Source: Herbiconiux moechotypicola (GTDB taxonomy: Bacteria; Actinomycetota; Actinomycetes; Actinomycetales; Microbacteriaceae). Taken from it: a DNA stretch of 64,000 nucleotides. The DNA lies in the NCBI RefSeq assembly GCF_024979255.1, contig NZ_JANLCN010000004.1:310001-374000 (forward strand), written 5' to 3'. Below the pieces are notes generated by a model that saw nothing but the letters and a program-made list of their open reading frames with translations, made no database searches and had not been told where the DNA came from. A program made the position numbers and the translations under genes. Below, in pieces: positions 56,218 to 64,000 of this stretch; the stretch's first letter is position 1, and the number at the start of each line of letters is the position of its first letter.

Positions 56218-57119
56218 CCGACGACACCACTCCCACCTTCCGGGCCGGCTTCGCCACCTTCGTGGGCCGGCCGAACGTGGGCAAGTCCACGCTCACCAAC
56301 GCCCTGGTCGGCGAGAAGGTGGCCATCACGAGCTCGAAGCCGCAGACCACCCGGCAGGCCATCCGGGGCATCGTGCACGACCCGGCCGGCCAGCTCATCA
56401 TCGTCGACACCCCGGGCATGCACCGCCCGCGCACGCTCCTCGGCGAGCGGCTCAACTCGCTCGTGCAGCAGACGCTCGGCGACGTCGACGTGATCGGCTT
56501 CTGCATCCCGGCCGACGAGAAGATCGGGCCCGGCGACCGGTACATCAACGAGCAGCTGGACGCGTATCCGCGGGCGAAGAAGGTCGCCATCGTCACGAAG
56601 ATCGACGAGGTCTCCAAGCCCGCGGTGGGCGACCAGCTGTTCGCGGTCTCGCAGCTGCGCGACTGGGAGGCGATCGTGCCCGTGTCGGCCACCTCGCGCA
56701 TCCAGCTCGACGTACTCGTGGCCGAGCTCATCGCCCTTCTGCCGGAGTCGCAGAAGCTCTACCCCGACGACCAGTCGACCGATGCGGGGCTCGAATCGCG
56801 CATCGCCGAGCTCATCCGCGAGGCGGCCCTGGAGGGTGTGCGCGACGAGCTGCCGCACTCCATCGCGGTCACGATCGACGACCTCTCCGAGCGCGACGAC
56901 AAGGACCTGGTGGAGATCTACGCGAACCTCTGGGTGGAGCGCGACAGCCAGAAGGGCATCATCATCGGCCCGAAGGGGTCGAGGCTCGGTGAGGTGGGCG
57001 CCCGCGCCCGCGCCGAGATCGAGCCTCTGGTCGGCAAGCAGGTGTATCTCAACATCAGGGTGAAGGTGGCCAAGGACTGGCAGCGCGACGCGAAGCTGTT
57101 GGGCAGGCTCGGCTTCTGA
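56214..57119 (+). CDS. era: GTPase Era
   Basis: 301 residues. G1 GRPNVGKS (18-25), G2 region TTRQAIRG, G3 DTPG, G4 TKID, and a C-terminal KH domain with IIIGPKGSRLGEVG. Binds the 3' end of 16S rRNA and checks 30S assembly, fitting the neighbours ybeY and rsmE. Last gene of the overlapping run before an independent dapA promoter. Confidence 0.96.
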   Translation: MTDDTTPTFRAGFATFVGRPNVGKSTLTNALVGEKVAITSSKPQTTRQAIRGIVHDPAGQLIIVDTPGMHRPRTLLGERLNSLVQQTLGDVDVIGFCIPADEKIGPGDRYINEQLDAYPRAKKVAIVTKIDEVSKPAVGDQLFAVSQLRDWEAIVPVSATSRIQLDVLVAELIALLPESQKLYPDDQSTDAGLESRIAELIREAALEGVRDELPHSIAVTIDDLSERDDKDLVEIYANLWVERDSQKGIIIGPKGSRLGEVGARARAEIEPLVGKQVYLNIRVKVAKDWQRDAKLLGRLGF

Positions 57120-57125
57120 ACCCGG

Positions 57126-57131
57126 TAGCCT
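57126..57131 (+). promoter_or_regulatory. -10 element of dapA (leaderless type)
   Basis: TAGCCT exactly six bases before the second of two adjacent GTG codons (57138), which I therefore take as the start. Confidence 0.55.
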
Positions 57132-57137
57132 GGAGTG

Positions 57138-58115
57138 GTGTCTACCCCTGAGAACCCGTTCGGCCAGGTTCTGGTCGCCATGGTCACCCCCTTCACCGCC
57201 GACGGAGAGGTCGACTGGCCGGGGGTCGAGAAGCTCATCGACGACCTCATCGTGGGCGGCGCCGACGGCATCGTGGTGAGCGGCACCACCGGGGAGACCT
57301 CCACGCTCACCGACCCCGAGAAGATCCGTCTCGTCGAGGTGGGCAAGGAGGTGGCCGCGGGCCGGGCGAAGATCATCACGGGCGGCGGCTCCAACGAGAC
57401 CGCGCACGCGATGCAGCTGGCCAGGCAGAGCGAGAAGGCGGGCGCCGACGGCAACCTCGTCGTCACGCCGTACTACAACAAGCCCACCCAGGCCGGCATC
57501 CTCACGCACTTCCGCATGATCGCCGACGCCACCGACCTGCCGGTCATCCTCTACGACATTCCCGGCCGCACCGGCGTGCCCATCAAGTACGAGACCATCC
57601 TGCGGCTGGCCAAGCACCCGAACATCCTCGCCGTGAAAGACGCCAAGGGCGACTTCAGCGAGGTCAGCCGGGTGCTCAACCAGACCGACCTGCTCTACTT
57701 CTCCGGTGACGACTCCAACGTGCTGCCGCACATGGCGATCGGCGCGGCCGGCCTCATCGGCGTCACGGCCAACGTGGCGCCCGCGCCGTACCGCACCATC
57801 GTCGACGCCGTGAACGCCGGTGACCTCGCCACCGCCACGGCGGCCCACCAGTCGCTCGAGCCGCTGGTGCGCGCCATCATGACGCACGTGCCGGGCACGG
57901 TCGCGGCGAAGTACATCCTGCACGGCCTCGGCCGCATCGGCAGCCCGCGCGTGCGTCTGCCGCTCGTGGGCCCCGAGGAGTGGGAGGCCGCCGAGATCGA
58001 GAACGAGATCGACCTCGTGAAGAACATCCCCGGGCTCGACTTCAAGAATTTCCGCCCCGACCGCAACGCGGCGGCCGGCGGCGCACTCCCCAAGGTGGCC
58101 GGCACCACGCGCTGA
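57138..58115 (+). CDS. dapA: 4-hydroxy-tetrahydrodipicolinate synthase
   Basis: 325 residues, TIM-barrel aldolase condensing pyruvate with aspartate semialdehyde in the lysine/diaminopimelate pathway. The Schiff-base lysine is in ILAVKDAKGD, the tyrosine in VILYDIPGRTG, and VSGTTGETSTL near the N-terminus is typical. The extra 30 residues at the C-terminus are low complexity. Probably leaderless. Closed by a hairpin at 58122-58139. Confidence 0.95.
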   Translation: MSTPENPFGQVLVAMVTPFTADGEVDWPGVEKLIDDLIVGGADGIVVSGTTGETSTLTDPEKIRLVEVGKEVAAGRAKIITGGGSNETAHAMQLARQSEKAGADGNLVVTPYYNKPTQAGILTHFRMIADATDLPVILYDIPGRTGVPIKYETILRLAKHPNILAVKDAKGDFSEVSRVLNQTDLLYFSGDDSNVLPHMAIGAAGLIGVTANVAPAPYRTIVDAVNAGDLATATAAHQSLEPLVRAIMTHVPGTVAAKYILHGLGRIGSPRVRLPLVGPEEWEAAEIENEIDLVKNIPGLDFKNFRPDRNAAAGGALPKVAGTTR

Positions 58116-58121
58116 GCCGCC

Positions 58122-58139
58122 GCGCGCCCCGAGGCGCGC
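58122..58139 (+). terminator. Hairpin between dapA and rnj
   Basis: GCGCGCC-CCGA-GGCGCGC, perfect 7-bp arms, six bases after the dapA stop. May be a terminator or attenuator ahead of rnj. Confidence 0.6.
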
Positions 58140-58169
58140 ATCGCAATCGAACACGAACGAGGAGGGCCC

Positions 58170-59846
58170 ATGCAGAGCCCGATAGCACCGCCCCCGCCCC
58201 TGGAAGCCGGAACCCTGCGAGTCACGCCCGTCGGCGGACTCGGCGAGATCGGCCGCAACATGACCGTCTACGAGTACGAGGGCAAGCTCCTCGTGGTCGA
58301 CTGCGGCGTGCTCTTCCCCGAGGCCGACCAGCCCGGGGTCGACCTCATCCTGCCCGACTTCTCGATCGTGCGGGACCGCCTCGACGACGTGGTGGGCATC
58401 GTGCTCACCCACGGGCACGAAGACCACATCGGCGCGGTGCCCTACCTGCTCAAGCTGCGCGAAGACATCCCGCTCATCGGCTCGGGACTCACCCTCGCCC
58501 TCGTGGAGGCGAAGCTCAAGGAACACCGCATCACGCCCTACACCTTCGACGTGAAGGAGGGGCAGGTCGAGGAGCTCGGGCCGTTCACCTGCGAGTTCGT
58601 CGCGGTGAACCACTCGATCCCGGATGCGCTGGCGGTCGCCATCAAGACACCGGCCGGCGTGGTGCTGCACACGGGCGACTTCAAGATGGACCAGCTGCCG
58701 CTGGACGGCAGGCTCACCGACCTGCGCGCGTTCGCGCGGCTCGGCGAGGAGGGCGTCGACCTGTTCCTGCCCGACTCCACCAACGCCGACGTGCCCGGCT
58801 TCACGCCGCTCGAGCGCGACATCGGCCCGGTGCTGGAGTCCATCATCGAGCGCGCACCCCGGCGCGTGATCGTGGCGAGCTTCTCGAGCCACGTGCACCG
58901 CGTGCAGCAGGTGCTCGACGCCGCCCACGCCCACGGGCGGCGGGTGGCCCTGCTCGGCCGTTCGATGGTGCGCAACATGACCATCGCCGCGGAGCTCGGC
59001 TACCTCAAGGTGCCCGACGGGGTGCTGATCGACTTCAAGAAGGCGGGCGACCTGCCCGACGACCGTATCGTCTACATGTCCACTGGTTCGCAGGGCGAGC
59101 CGATGGCCGTGCTGTCGCGGATGGCGAACCTCGAGCACCAGATCGAGGTGGGGGAGGGCGACACGGTCATCCTCGCCTCCAGCCTCATCCCCGGCAACGA
59201 GAACGCGGTCTACCGCGTCATCAACGGCCTCACCAAGCTCGGTGCCAACGTGGTGCATAAGGGCAACGCGAAGGTGCACGTCTCCGGCCACGCGGCCGCG
59301 GGCGAGCTGCTCTACTGCTACAACATCCTGAAGCCCAAGAACGTGCTGCCGGTGCACGGCGAATACCGTCACCTCGTGGCCAGCCAGAAGCTCGCCATCG
59401 AGACCGGGGTGCCCGAGCGCAACACGATCGTGGCCGACGACGGCACCGTGGTCGACCTGCGGAACGGCGTCGCGCGCGTGGTGGGGCAGTACGATCTCGG
59501 TCTGGTCTACGTCGACGGCTCGTCGGTGGGCGAGATCACCGATGCCGACCTCAAAGACCGGCGCATCCTCGGCGAGGAGGGGTTCATCTCCATCATCGTC
59601 GTGGTGGAAGCGCAGACCGGCCGGATCGTGGTGGGGCCCGAGATCAACGCCAAGGGCTTCGCCGAAGACGACAAGGTCTTCGACTCCGTCAAGCCGAAGA
59701 TCAGTGCGGCGCTCGCGGAGGCCGCCGGAAACGGCGTGCGCGACCCGTACGCGCTGCAGCAGGTCGTGCGTCGCACGGTCGGCCGCTGGGTGAACACCAG
59801 CTTCCGCCGTCGGCCCATGATCGTGCCGATGGTGATCGAGGCCTGA
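58170..59846 (+). CDS. rnj: Ribonuclease J
   Basis: 558 residues, metallo-beta-lactamase/beta-CASP ribonuclease with endo- and 5' exonuclease activity. Metal motif HGHEDH at 81-86; GDFKMDQLP, LPDSTNAD, SFSSHVHRVQQ and SGHAAAGELLY complete the active site. GAGGAGGG precedes the ATG. Adjacent to dapA and ftsK as in other Microbacteriaceae-like gene orders. Confidence 0.96.
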   Translation: MQSPIAPPPPLEAGTLRVTPVGGLGEIGRNMTVYEYEGKLLVVDCGVLFPEADQPGVDLILPDFSIVRDRLDDVVGIVLTHGHEDHIGAVPYLLKLREDIPLIGSGLTLALVEAKLKEHRITPYTFDVKEGQVEELGPFTCEFVAVNHSIPDALAVAIKTPAGVVLHTGDFKMDQLPLDGRLTDLRAFARLGEEGVDLFLPDSTNADVPGFTPLERDIGPVLESIIERAPRRVIVASFSSHVHRVQQVLDAAHAHGRRVALLGRSMVRNMTIAAELGYLKVPDGVLIDFKKAGDLPDDRIVYMSTGSQGEPMAVLSRMANLEHQIEVGEGDTVILASSLIPGNENAVYRVINGLTKLGANVVHKGNAKVHVSGHAAAGELLYCYNILKPKNVLPVHGEYRHLVASQKLAIETGVPERNTIVADDGTVVDLRNGVARVVGQYDLGLVYVDGSSVGEITDADLKDRRILGEEGFISIIVVVEAQTGRIVVGPEINAKGFAEDDKVFDSVKPKISAALAEAAGNGVRDPYALQQVVRRTVGRWVNTSFRRRPMIVPMVIEA

Positions 59847-59857
59847 GCGCGGGCCGA

Positions 59858-59905
59858 CCACCCTCGGCGCGGCACCACCGCGTCGTCGGGGGTGGCGGGT
59901 AGCGT
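59858..59905 (+). promoter_or_regulatory. Imperfect terminator of rnj and -10 of ftsK
   Basis: CCACCC and GGGTGG with CGCGG/CCGCG form an imperfect hairpin (59858-59895). TAGCGT (59900-59905) follows, exactly six bases before the ftsK ATG, fitting a leaderless ftsK transcript. Confidence 0.45.
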
Positions 59906-59911
59906 CGTGGC

Positions 59912-62719
59912 ATGGCCACGAGGAGTACGTCGACGCCCCGATCCAGGGGGGCGTCCTCGGCGCGCGCGAACGGAGCGGCACCCCGCAAGCCGGCATCGCG
60001 CACCGCCGCCCAGAAGACCGTGAAGTATCCGGTCGTCACCGAGCAGAAGCCCAACGCCCTCGCGCGGATGTGGCTCGCGCTGGCCCACGTGGTGGGCGGA
60101 GCGGCGCGGGCCTTCGGGCCCGAGAAGCTGGCGAAGGAGGAGCGGAGGGACGGCCTGCCGTTCCTGTTCTTCCTGCTCGCGGTCGCGGGCGCGGTCGTCG
60201 AGTGGTTCTTCGCGTCGAACGCCGTGGCCGTGGCGCTGAACGCGTACACCTTCGGTGGGCTGTTCGGCCGGGTGGCCTACGCGCTCCCCGTCATCCTGCT
60301 CCTGCTGGCGCTGTGGTTGTTCAGGCACCCTGCGTCCGTCAACGACAACGGGCGCATCGGCATCGGTCTCGCCGTCTTCCTCGTCGCCGTCTCCGGGCTC
60401 TGTCACGTGCACGGCGGCGCGCCCGACCCGGCGGCCGGCATCGAGGGGCTCTCCGCGGCCGGCGGCATCATCGGCTGGATCGCGGGGGCGCCTCTGGTGG
60501 CGCTCATCACGCCGGTCGGCGCCACGATCGTGCTCGTGCTCTTCGCGGTGCTGTCGCTGTTCATCATCACCAAGACGCCGCCGAACCGCATCGGCCGCCG
60601 CGTGCGCGAGCTCTACGCCTACCTTTTCGGGGCCACCGCGCCTGAGGAGGGTGCGACGGGTGCGACGGCCGCCGAGGCCGCCGCCGACGCCTCGGCCGCT
60701 CCCGCCCGCAAGCGCCGTCGCAAGGGCGAGGCGGCCGGCGACGACCCCAACATGCTCGACTTCGACGCCCAGCCCTCCGACTCGGGCGCGCTGCCCTGGT
60801 GGCGTCGCAACGACTCCCAGCGCGAGGCCGATCCCGAATTCGACACCCCGCCGCTGGCGCCGCGCATCGAAGACCGTACGCCGCCGCCCGAGGACGGCCC
60901 CTACGCGAGTGCGGCCGATTTCGATGCGATGATCGCGGGACCGGGCGACGACGCCACGGAGAACTTCGGCAAGGGACTCCTGCGCGACATGCAGGCCGCC
61001 GAGCAGGCCATCAAACGCGTCACCGGGGAGATCCTCCCCGGTCGCAAGCAGGCGACGGGGCTGCTCGACGACGACGCGACGGAGTCGCTCGACGCCTTCG
61101 CCAACCCGGTTCCCGGCGACGTCGAGAGCGTCGACGGCCTCCCCGAGCCCGCCCCCGCATCCGACCCGGTCAATTACCGTCTGCCGTCGGTCTCGAACCT
61201 CTCGGTCGGTGAACCCTCCAAGGCTCGCTCCGCGGTGAACGACGACATCGTGCGGGCGATCACCGATGTGCTGAAGCAGTTCTCGGTCGACGCCACGGTC
61301 ACCGGGTTCTCGCGCGGCCCGACCGTCACCCGTTACGAGATCGAGCTCGGCCCCGGCGTGAAGGTGGAGCGGGTCACCGCGCTGTCGAAGAACCTCGCCT
61401 ACGCGGTGGCCTCGAACGAGGTGCGCATCCTCTCGCCCATCCCGGGCCGCAGCGCCATCGGCATCGAGATCCCCAACACCGACCGCGAGACCGTGTCGCT
61501 GGGGGACGTGCTGCGTTCGCAGAAGGCGATGAACGACCCCCACCCGATGACCATCGGTGTGGGCAAAGACGTCGAGGGCAAGTTCGTGCTGGCCAACCTC
61601 GCCAAGATGCCCCACCTGCTGGTGGCCGGTTCCACCGGTTCGGGCAAGTCGAGCTTCGTGAACTCGATGGTCACGAGCGTGCTCATGCGGGCGAAGCCGA
61701 GCGAGGTGCGCATGGTGCTGATCGACCCGAAGCGGGTCGAGCTCACCGCGTACCAGGGCGTGCCCCACCTCATCACCCCCATCATCACCAACCCGAAGAA
61801 GGCGGCGGAGGCGCTGGCCTGGGTGGTGAAGGAGATGGACATGAGGTACGACGACCTGGAGAGCTTCGGCTTCCGGCACATCGACGACTTCAACCGCGCC
61901 GTCATCAACGACGAGATCCAGTTGCCGCCCGCCTCGCAGCGCGTGCTGAAGCCCTACCCGTACCTCCTCGTGGTGGTCGACGAGCTCGCCGACCTCATGA
62001 TGGTCGCCCCGCGCGACGTCGAGGACTCGATCGTGCGCATCACCCAGCTCGCCCGCGCCTCGGGCATCCACCTGGTGCTCGCCACGCAACGGCCCTCGGT
62101 CGACGTGGTCACCGGTCTCATCAAGGCCAACGTGCCCTCACGCCTGGCCTTCGCGGTCACGAGCGTCACCGACTCGCGGGTCATCCTCGACCAGCCGGGA
62201 GCTGACAAGCTCATCGGCCAGGGAGACGCGCTGTTCCTGCCGATGGGCTCGTCGAAGGCCATCCGGGTGCAGGGCGCCTGGGTGGGTGAGAGCGAGATCG
62301 CCAAGGTGGTGGAGCACGTCACGAGGCAGGCGCGCCCGGAGTACCGCGACGACGTGGCGGTCACGGCCGAGAAGAAGCAGATCGACTCGGACATCGGCGA
62401 CGACCTCGAAGTGCTGCTCGCGGCGGCCGAACTCGTGGTCACCAGCCAGTTCGGCTCCACCTCGATGCTGCAGCGCAAGCTCAAGGTCGGCTTCGCGAAG
62501 GCGGGCCGCCTGATGGACCTGCTGGAGTCGCGCGAGATCGTCGGGCCCTCGGAGGGTTCGAAGGCCCGCGACGTGCTCGTCACGGCCGAGCAGCTTCCGC
62601 AGGTGCTCGCCATGATCCGGGGCGACCAGGGGGCGGTGGCGCCCGCCGCCGACCGCTACGCTGAGGACGACGACGAGTCCGGCGACGAAGACGCCTGGCA
62701 GCTGACCGGCAGGGAGTGA
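59912..62719 (+). CDS. ftsK: DNA translocase FtsK
   Basis: 935 residues. A basic Ser/Ala-rich start and about four membrane helices (70-225) anchor it at the septum; a Pro/Asp-rich linker leads to the motor with Walker A GSTGSGKS (573-580), Walker [14 protein letters not shown], and a C-terminal gamma domain ([23 protein letters not shown] in parts) that reads KOPS sequences. Segregates chromosome termini at division. Probably leaderless. Confidence 0.96.
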   Translation: MATRSTSTPRSRGASSARANGAAPRKPASRTAAQKTVKYPVVTEQKPNALARMWLALAHVVGGAARAFGPEKLAKEERRDGLPFLFFLLAVAGAVVEWFFASNAVAVALNAYTFGGLFGRVAYALPVILLLLALWLFRHPASVNDNGRIGIGLAVFLVAVSGLCHVHGGAPDPAAGIEGLSAAGGIIGWIAGAPLVALITPVGATIVLVLFAVLSLFIITKTPPNRIGRRVRELYAYLFGATAPEEGATGATAAEAAADASAAPARKRRRKGEAAGDDPNMLDFDAQPSDSGALPWWRRNDSQREADPEFDTPPLAPRIEDRTPPPEDGPYASAADFDAMIAGPGDDATENFGKGLLRDMQAAEQAIKRVTGEILPGRKQATGLLDDDATESLDAFANPVPGDVESVDGLPEPAPASDPVNYRLPSVSNLSVGEPSKARSAVNDDIVRAITDVLKQFSVDATVTGFSRGPTVTRYEIELGPGVKVERVTALSKNLAYAVASNEVRILSPIPGRSAIGIEIPNTDRETVSLGDVLRSQKAMNDPHPMTIGVGKDVEGKFVLANLAKMPHLLVAGSTGSGKSSFVNSMVTSVLMRAKPSEVRMVLIDPKRVELTAYQGVPHLITPIITNPKKAAEALAWVVKEMDMRYDDLESFGFRHIDDFNRAVINDEIQLPPASQRVLKPYPYLLVVVDELADLMMVAPRDVEDSIVRITQLARASGIHLVLATQRPSVDVVTGLIKANVPSRLAFAVTSVTDSRVILDQPGADKLIGQGDALFLPMGSSKAIRVQGAWVGESEIAKVVEHVTRQARPEYRDDVAVTAEKKQIDSDIGDDLEVLLAAAELVVTSQFGSTSMLQRKLKVGFAKAGRLMDLLESREIVGPSEGSKARDVLVTAEQLPQVLAMIRGDQGAVAPAADRYAEDDDESGDEDAWQLTGRE

Positions 62720-62723
62720 TCGC

Positions 62724-63338
62724 GTGAGCGCGGACGAGGTGCGGGTCAGCAACTGGAACCTGCCGAACGCCATCACCATCGTGCGCATCCTGCTCGCACC
62801 GGTGTTCTTCGTCATGCTGCTCGTCGACGGGCACGACCACGGCGCGCTGCGCTGGGCGGCGGCGGTGCTCTTCATCCTGGCCATCGCCACCGACGGCATC
62901 GACGGGCACATCGCGCGCAGCCGTGGCCTCGTCACCGATCTCGGCAAGCTGCTCGACCCCATCGCCGACAAGGTGCTCACGGGCGCCGCGCTCATCGGCC
63001 TGTCGATCCTCGGTGAGCTGCCCTGGTGGGTCACGGCGCTCATCCTGGTGCGCGAGGTGGGCATCACCGTGTGGCGCTTCGTGCAGCTGAAAGACCGCGT
63101 CATCCCGGCCTCGCGGGGCGGCAAGCTCAAGACCCTGGTGCAGTCGATCGCCATCTCCCTGGCGCTGCTGCCCTTCCCGGCGCTGTTCGGCGGCTGGGTC
63201 GACTGGGTGAACACCGTGTTCATGGCGCTCGCGCTGGTACTCACCGTCGTCACTGGCATCGACTACCTCGTGCAGGCGTGGCGGCTCAATCGGCCGGCGC
63301 CTGGCGCCCCGTCGAACCCGCCGTCCTCGACGAGATGA
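62724..63338 (+). CDS. pgsA: CDP-diacylglycerol--glycerol-3-phosphate 3-phosphatidyltransferase
   Basis: 204 residues, membrane enzyme making phosphatidylglycerophosphate for phosphatidylglycerol and cardiolipin. The CDP-alcohol phosphotransferase motif is complete (DGIDGHIARS, then GKLLDPIADK). Several hydrophobic helices. GTG start four bases after ftsK. Stop overlaps cinA (ATGA). The PgsA assignment follows from the N-terminal WNLPNAITIVRILLAP pattern. Confidence 0.93.
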   Translation: MSADEVRVSNWNLPNAITIVRILLAPVFFVMLLVDGHDHGALRWAAAVLFILAIATDGIDGHIARSRGLVTDLGKLLDPIADKVLTGAALIGLSILGELPWWVTALILVREVGITVWRFVQLKDRVIPASRGGKLKTLVQSIAISLALLPFPALFGGWVDWVNTVFMALALVLTVVTGIDYLVQAWRLNRPAPGAPSNPPSSTR

Positions 63339-63850
63339 CCGGCCCCGAGCCGCTCAACGGCCTCGCCCCGCGTATCGTGTCCGCTCTCCTCGCCGGCCGC
63401 ACGAGCATCGCCGTGGCAGAGTCGCTCACGGGCGGTCTCCTCACGGCGGCCCTCGTCGACGTGCCGGGCGTCTCCGCGGTGCTCCGCGGGGGAGTGGTGG
63501 CCTACGACACGGCGGTCAAGCACACGGTGCTCGGGGTCGATGCCGAGGTTCTGGCGGCTCACGGGCCGGTGCATCCGGATGTGGCGATGCAGATGGCGGT
63601 CGGAGCGCGCGAGGCTCTGGCGGTGGCGGGCGAGCCGGCGGCGGTCGGGGTCTCGACCACCGGTGTGGCGGGGCCCGACCCGCAGGACGGTCAGCCGCCG
63701 GGCACCGTGTACGTGGGTATCGCGGTGGGCAGCGACGTGCGGGCGCACGCGCTGCACATCGAAGGCGACCGGGCGGAGGTGCGGGCCGGAGCGGTGCGCG
63801 AGGCGCTCAGTCTGCTCGCTGTCGCGCTCGATCTCGAGGTGGGAATGTGA
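63335..63850 (+). CDS. cinA: CinA C-terminal domain protein (nicotinamide-nucleotide amidohydrolase type)
   Basis: 171 residues, only the C-terminal CinA/PncC domain, which is a normal stand-alone form in actinobacteria. Conserved AVAESLTGGLL, VVAYDTAVKHTVLGV and GVAGPDPQDGQPPGTVYVG. Deamidates NMN in pyridine nucleotide salvage, by family knowledge. ATG overlaps pgsA stop. Often found immediately before clgR or recA. Confidence 0.92.
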   Translation: MTGPEPLNGLAPRIVSALLAGRTSIAVAESLTGGLLTAALVDVPGVSAVLRGGVVAYDTAVKHTVLGVDAEVLAAHGPVHPDVAMQMAVGAREALAVAGEPAAVGVSTTGVAGPDPQDGQPPGTVYVGIAVGSDVRAHALHIEGDRAEVRAGAVREALSLLAVALDLEVGM

Positions 63851-63960
63851 CGCGTTTCGATCTCGTTACATCTGACGTCATTCACAAGTATTGTCCAGTC
63901 CCGGTCGTTTAGAGTCTTTGCTACGAACCACACGGTGACAGGATGCGCAAGGAGGGTCCA
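63851..63960 (+). promoter_or_regulatory. clgR upstream region
   Basis: An AT-richer 110 bp with TTGTCC (63891), TTTAGAGT (63908-63915) and a perfect AAGGAGG (63949-63955) five bases before the ATG. I cannot fix the promoter hexamers with normal spacing. It separates clgR from the cinA operon. Confidence 0.5.
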
Positions 63961-64000
63961 ATGATTCTAGTTCGTCAGGAAATCGGCGACGTGCTTCGGG
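63961..64000 (+). CDS. clgR: XRE-family regulator, probable ClgR (3' end missing)
   Basis: Only the first 13 codons are in the window: MILVRQEIGDVLR. This is the conserved N-terminus of actinobacterial ClgR, the activator of clpP1P2, clpC and related stress genes. The position after pgsA-cinA and the strong AAGGAGG support it. Its targets clpP1P2 open this same window. Confidence 0.75.
   Translation, partial: MILVRQEIGDVLR

Overview
The window is a high-GC chromosomal segment from an actinobacterium, most probably family Microbacteriaceae. I base this on the housekeeping gene order (clpP1-clpP2-clpX; comEA-comEC-holA beside rpsT; lepA-hemW-hrcA-dnaJ-rsmE-HIT-phoH-ybeY-CNNM-era-dapA-rnj-ftsK-pgsA-cinA-clgR), the frequent GTG starts, the TANNNT promoters sitting six bases before a start codon, and the very frequent coding-strand heptamer GGATGCG. 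The genus cannot be fixed by reading alone.

Layout. 1-5.8 kb: the end of clpP1, then clpP2 with a strong terminator, one copy of a dispersed hairpin repeat, the relic of an AAA ATPase, then clpX, a BenE-type permease and an aldo/keto reductase. 5.6-10.8 kb: a minus-strand group (small protein, GNAT acetyltransferase, valS), the second copy of the hairpin repeat, and a zinc alcohol dehydrogenase divergent from a TetR regulator. 10.9-15.3 kb: a scarred accessory region. A truncated second pckG abuts a truncated STAS gene at one exact breakpoint (11492/11493). Next come a large lower-GC gene for a GHKL (Hsp90-type) ATPase with C-terminal repeats and a decayed GAF-SpoIIE phosphatase. 15.3-18.7 kb: intact pckG divergent from a RamB/ScfR-type regulator with a perfect palindrome at its promoter.

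18.7-25.6 kb: App1-type phosphatase, TetR regulator, a four-gene osmoprotectant ABC transporter, a secreted propeller-like protein and a DedA membrane protein. 25.6-33.8 kb: the cytochrome bd operon cydABDC behind a GntR-like palindrome, then pabC and pabB. 33.9-45.3 kb: leuS, DNA-uptake genes comEA and comEC (comEC runs into a repeat-rich tail), holA, rpsT, an aminotransferase, a ketopantoate-reductase-like gene and an NAD-dependent epimerase.

45.4-64 kb: conserved housekeeping. It covers translation (lepA), haem chaperone hemW, the heat-shock pair hrcA-dnaJ behind a CIRCE operator, rRNA maturation (rsmE, ybeY, era), RNase J, lysine/DAP synthesis, FtsK, phosphatidylglycerophosphate synthase, CinA and the start of clgR. 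ClgR is the known activator of clp genes in actinobacteria, so the window opens with its likely targets and closes with the regulator.

The most unusual content is the 10.9-15.3 kb region: the GHKL/repeat ATPase lies between direct repeats of pckG and between broken partner-switching genes. Also notable are two in-frame nested palindromes inside cydD and pabB, a perfect 28-bp-arm hairpin at the end of panE, and 35-bp and 5-bp tandem repeats in the tail of comEC.
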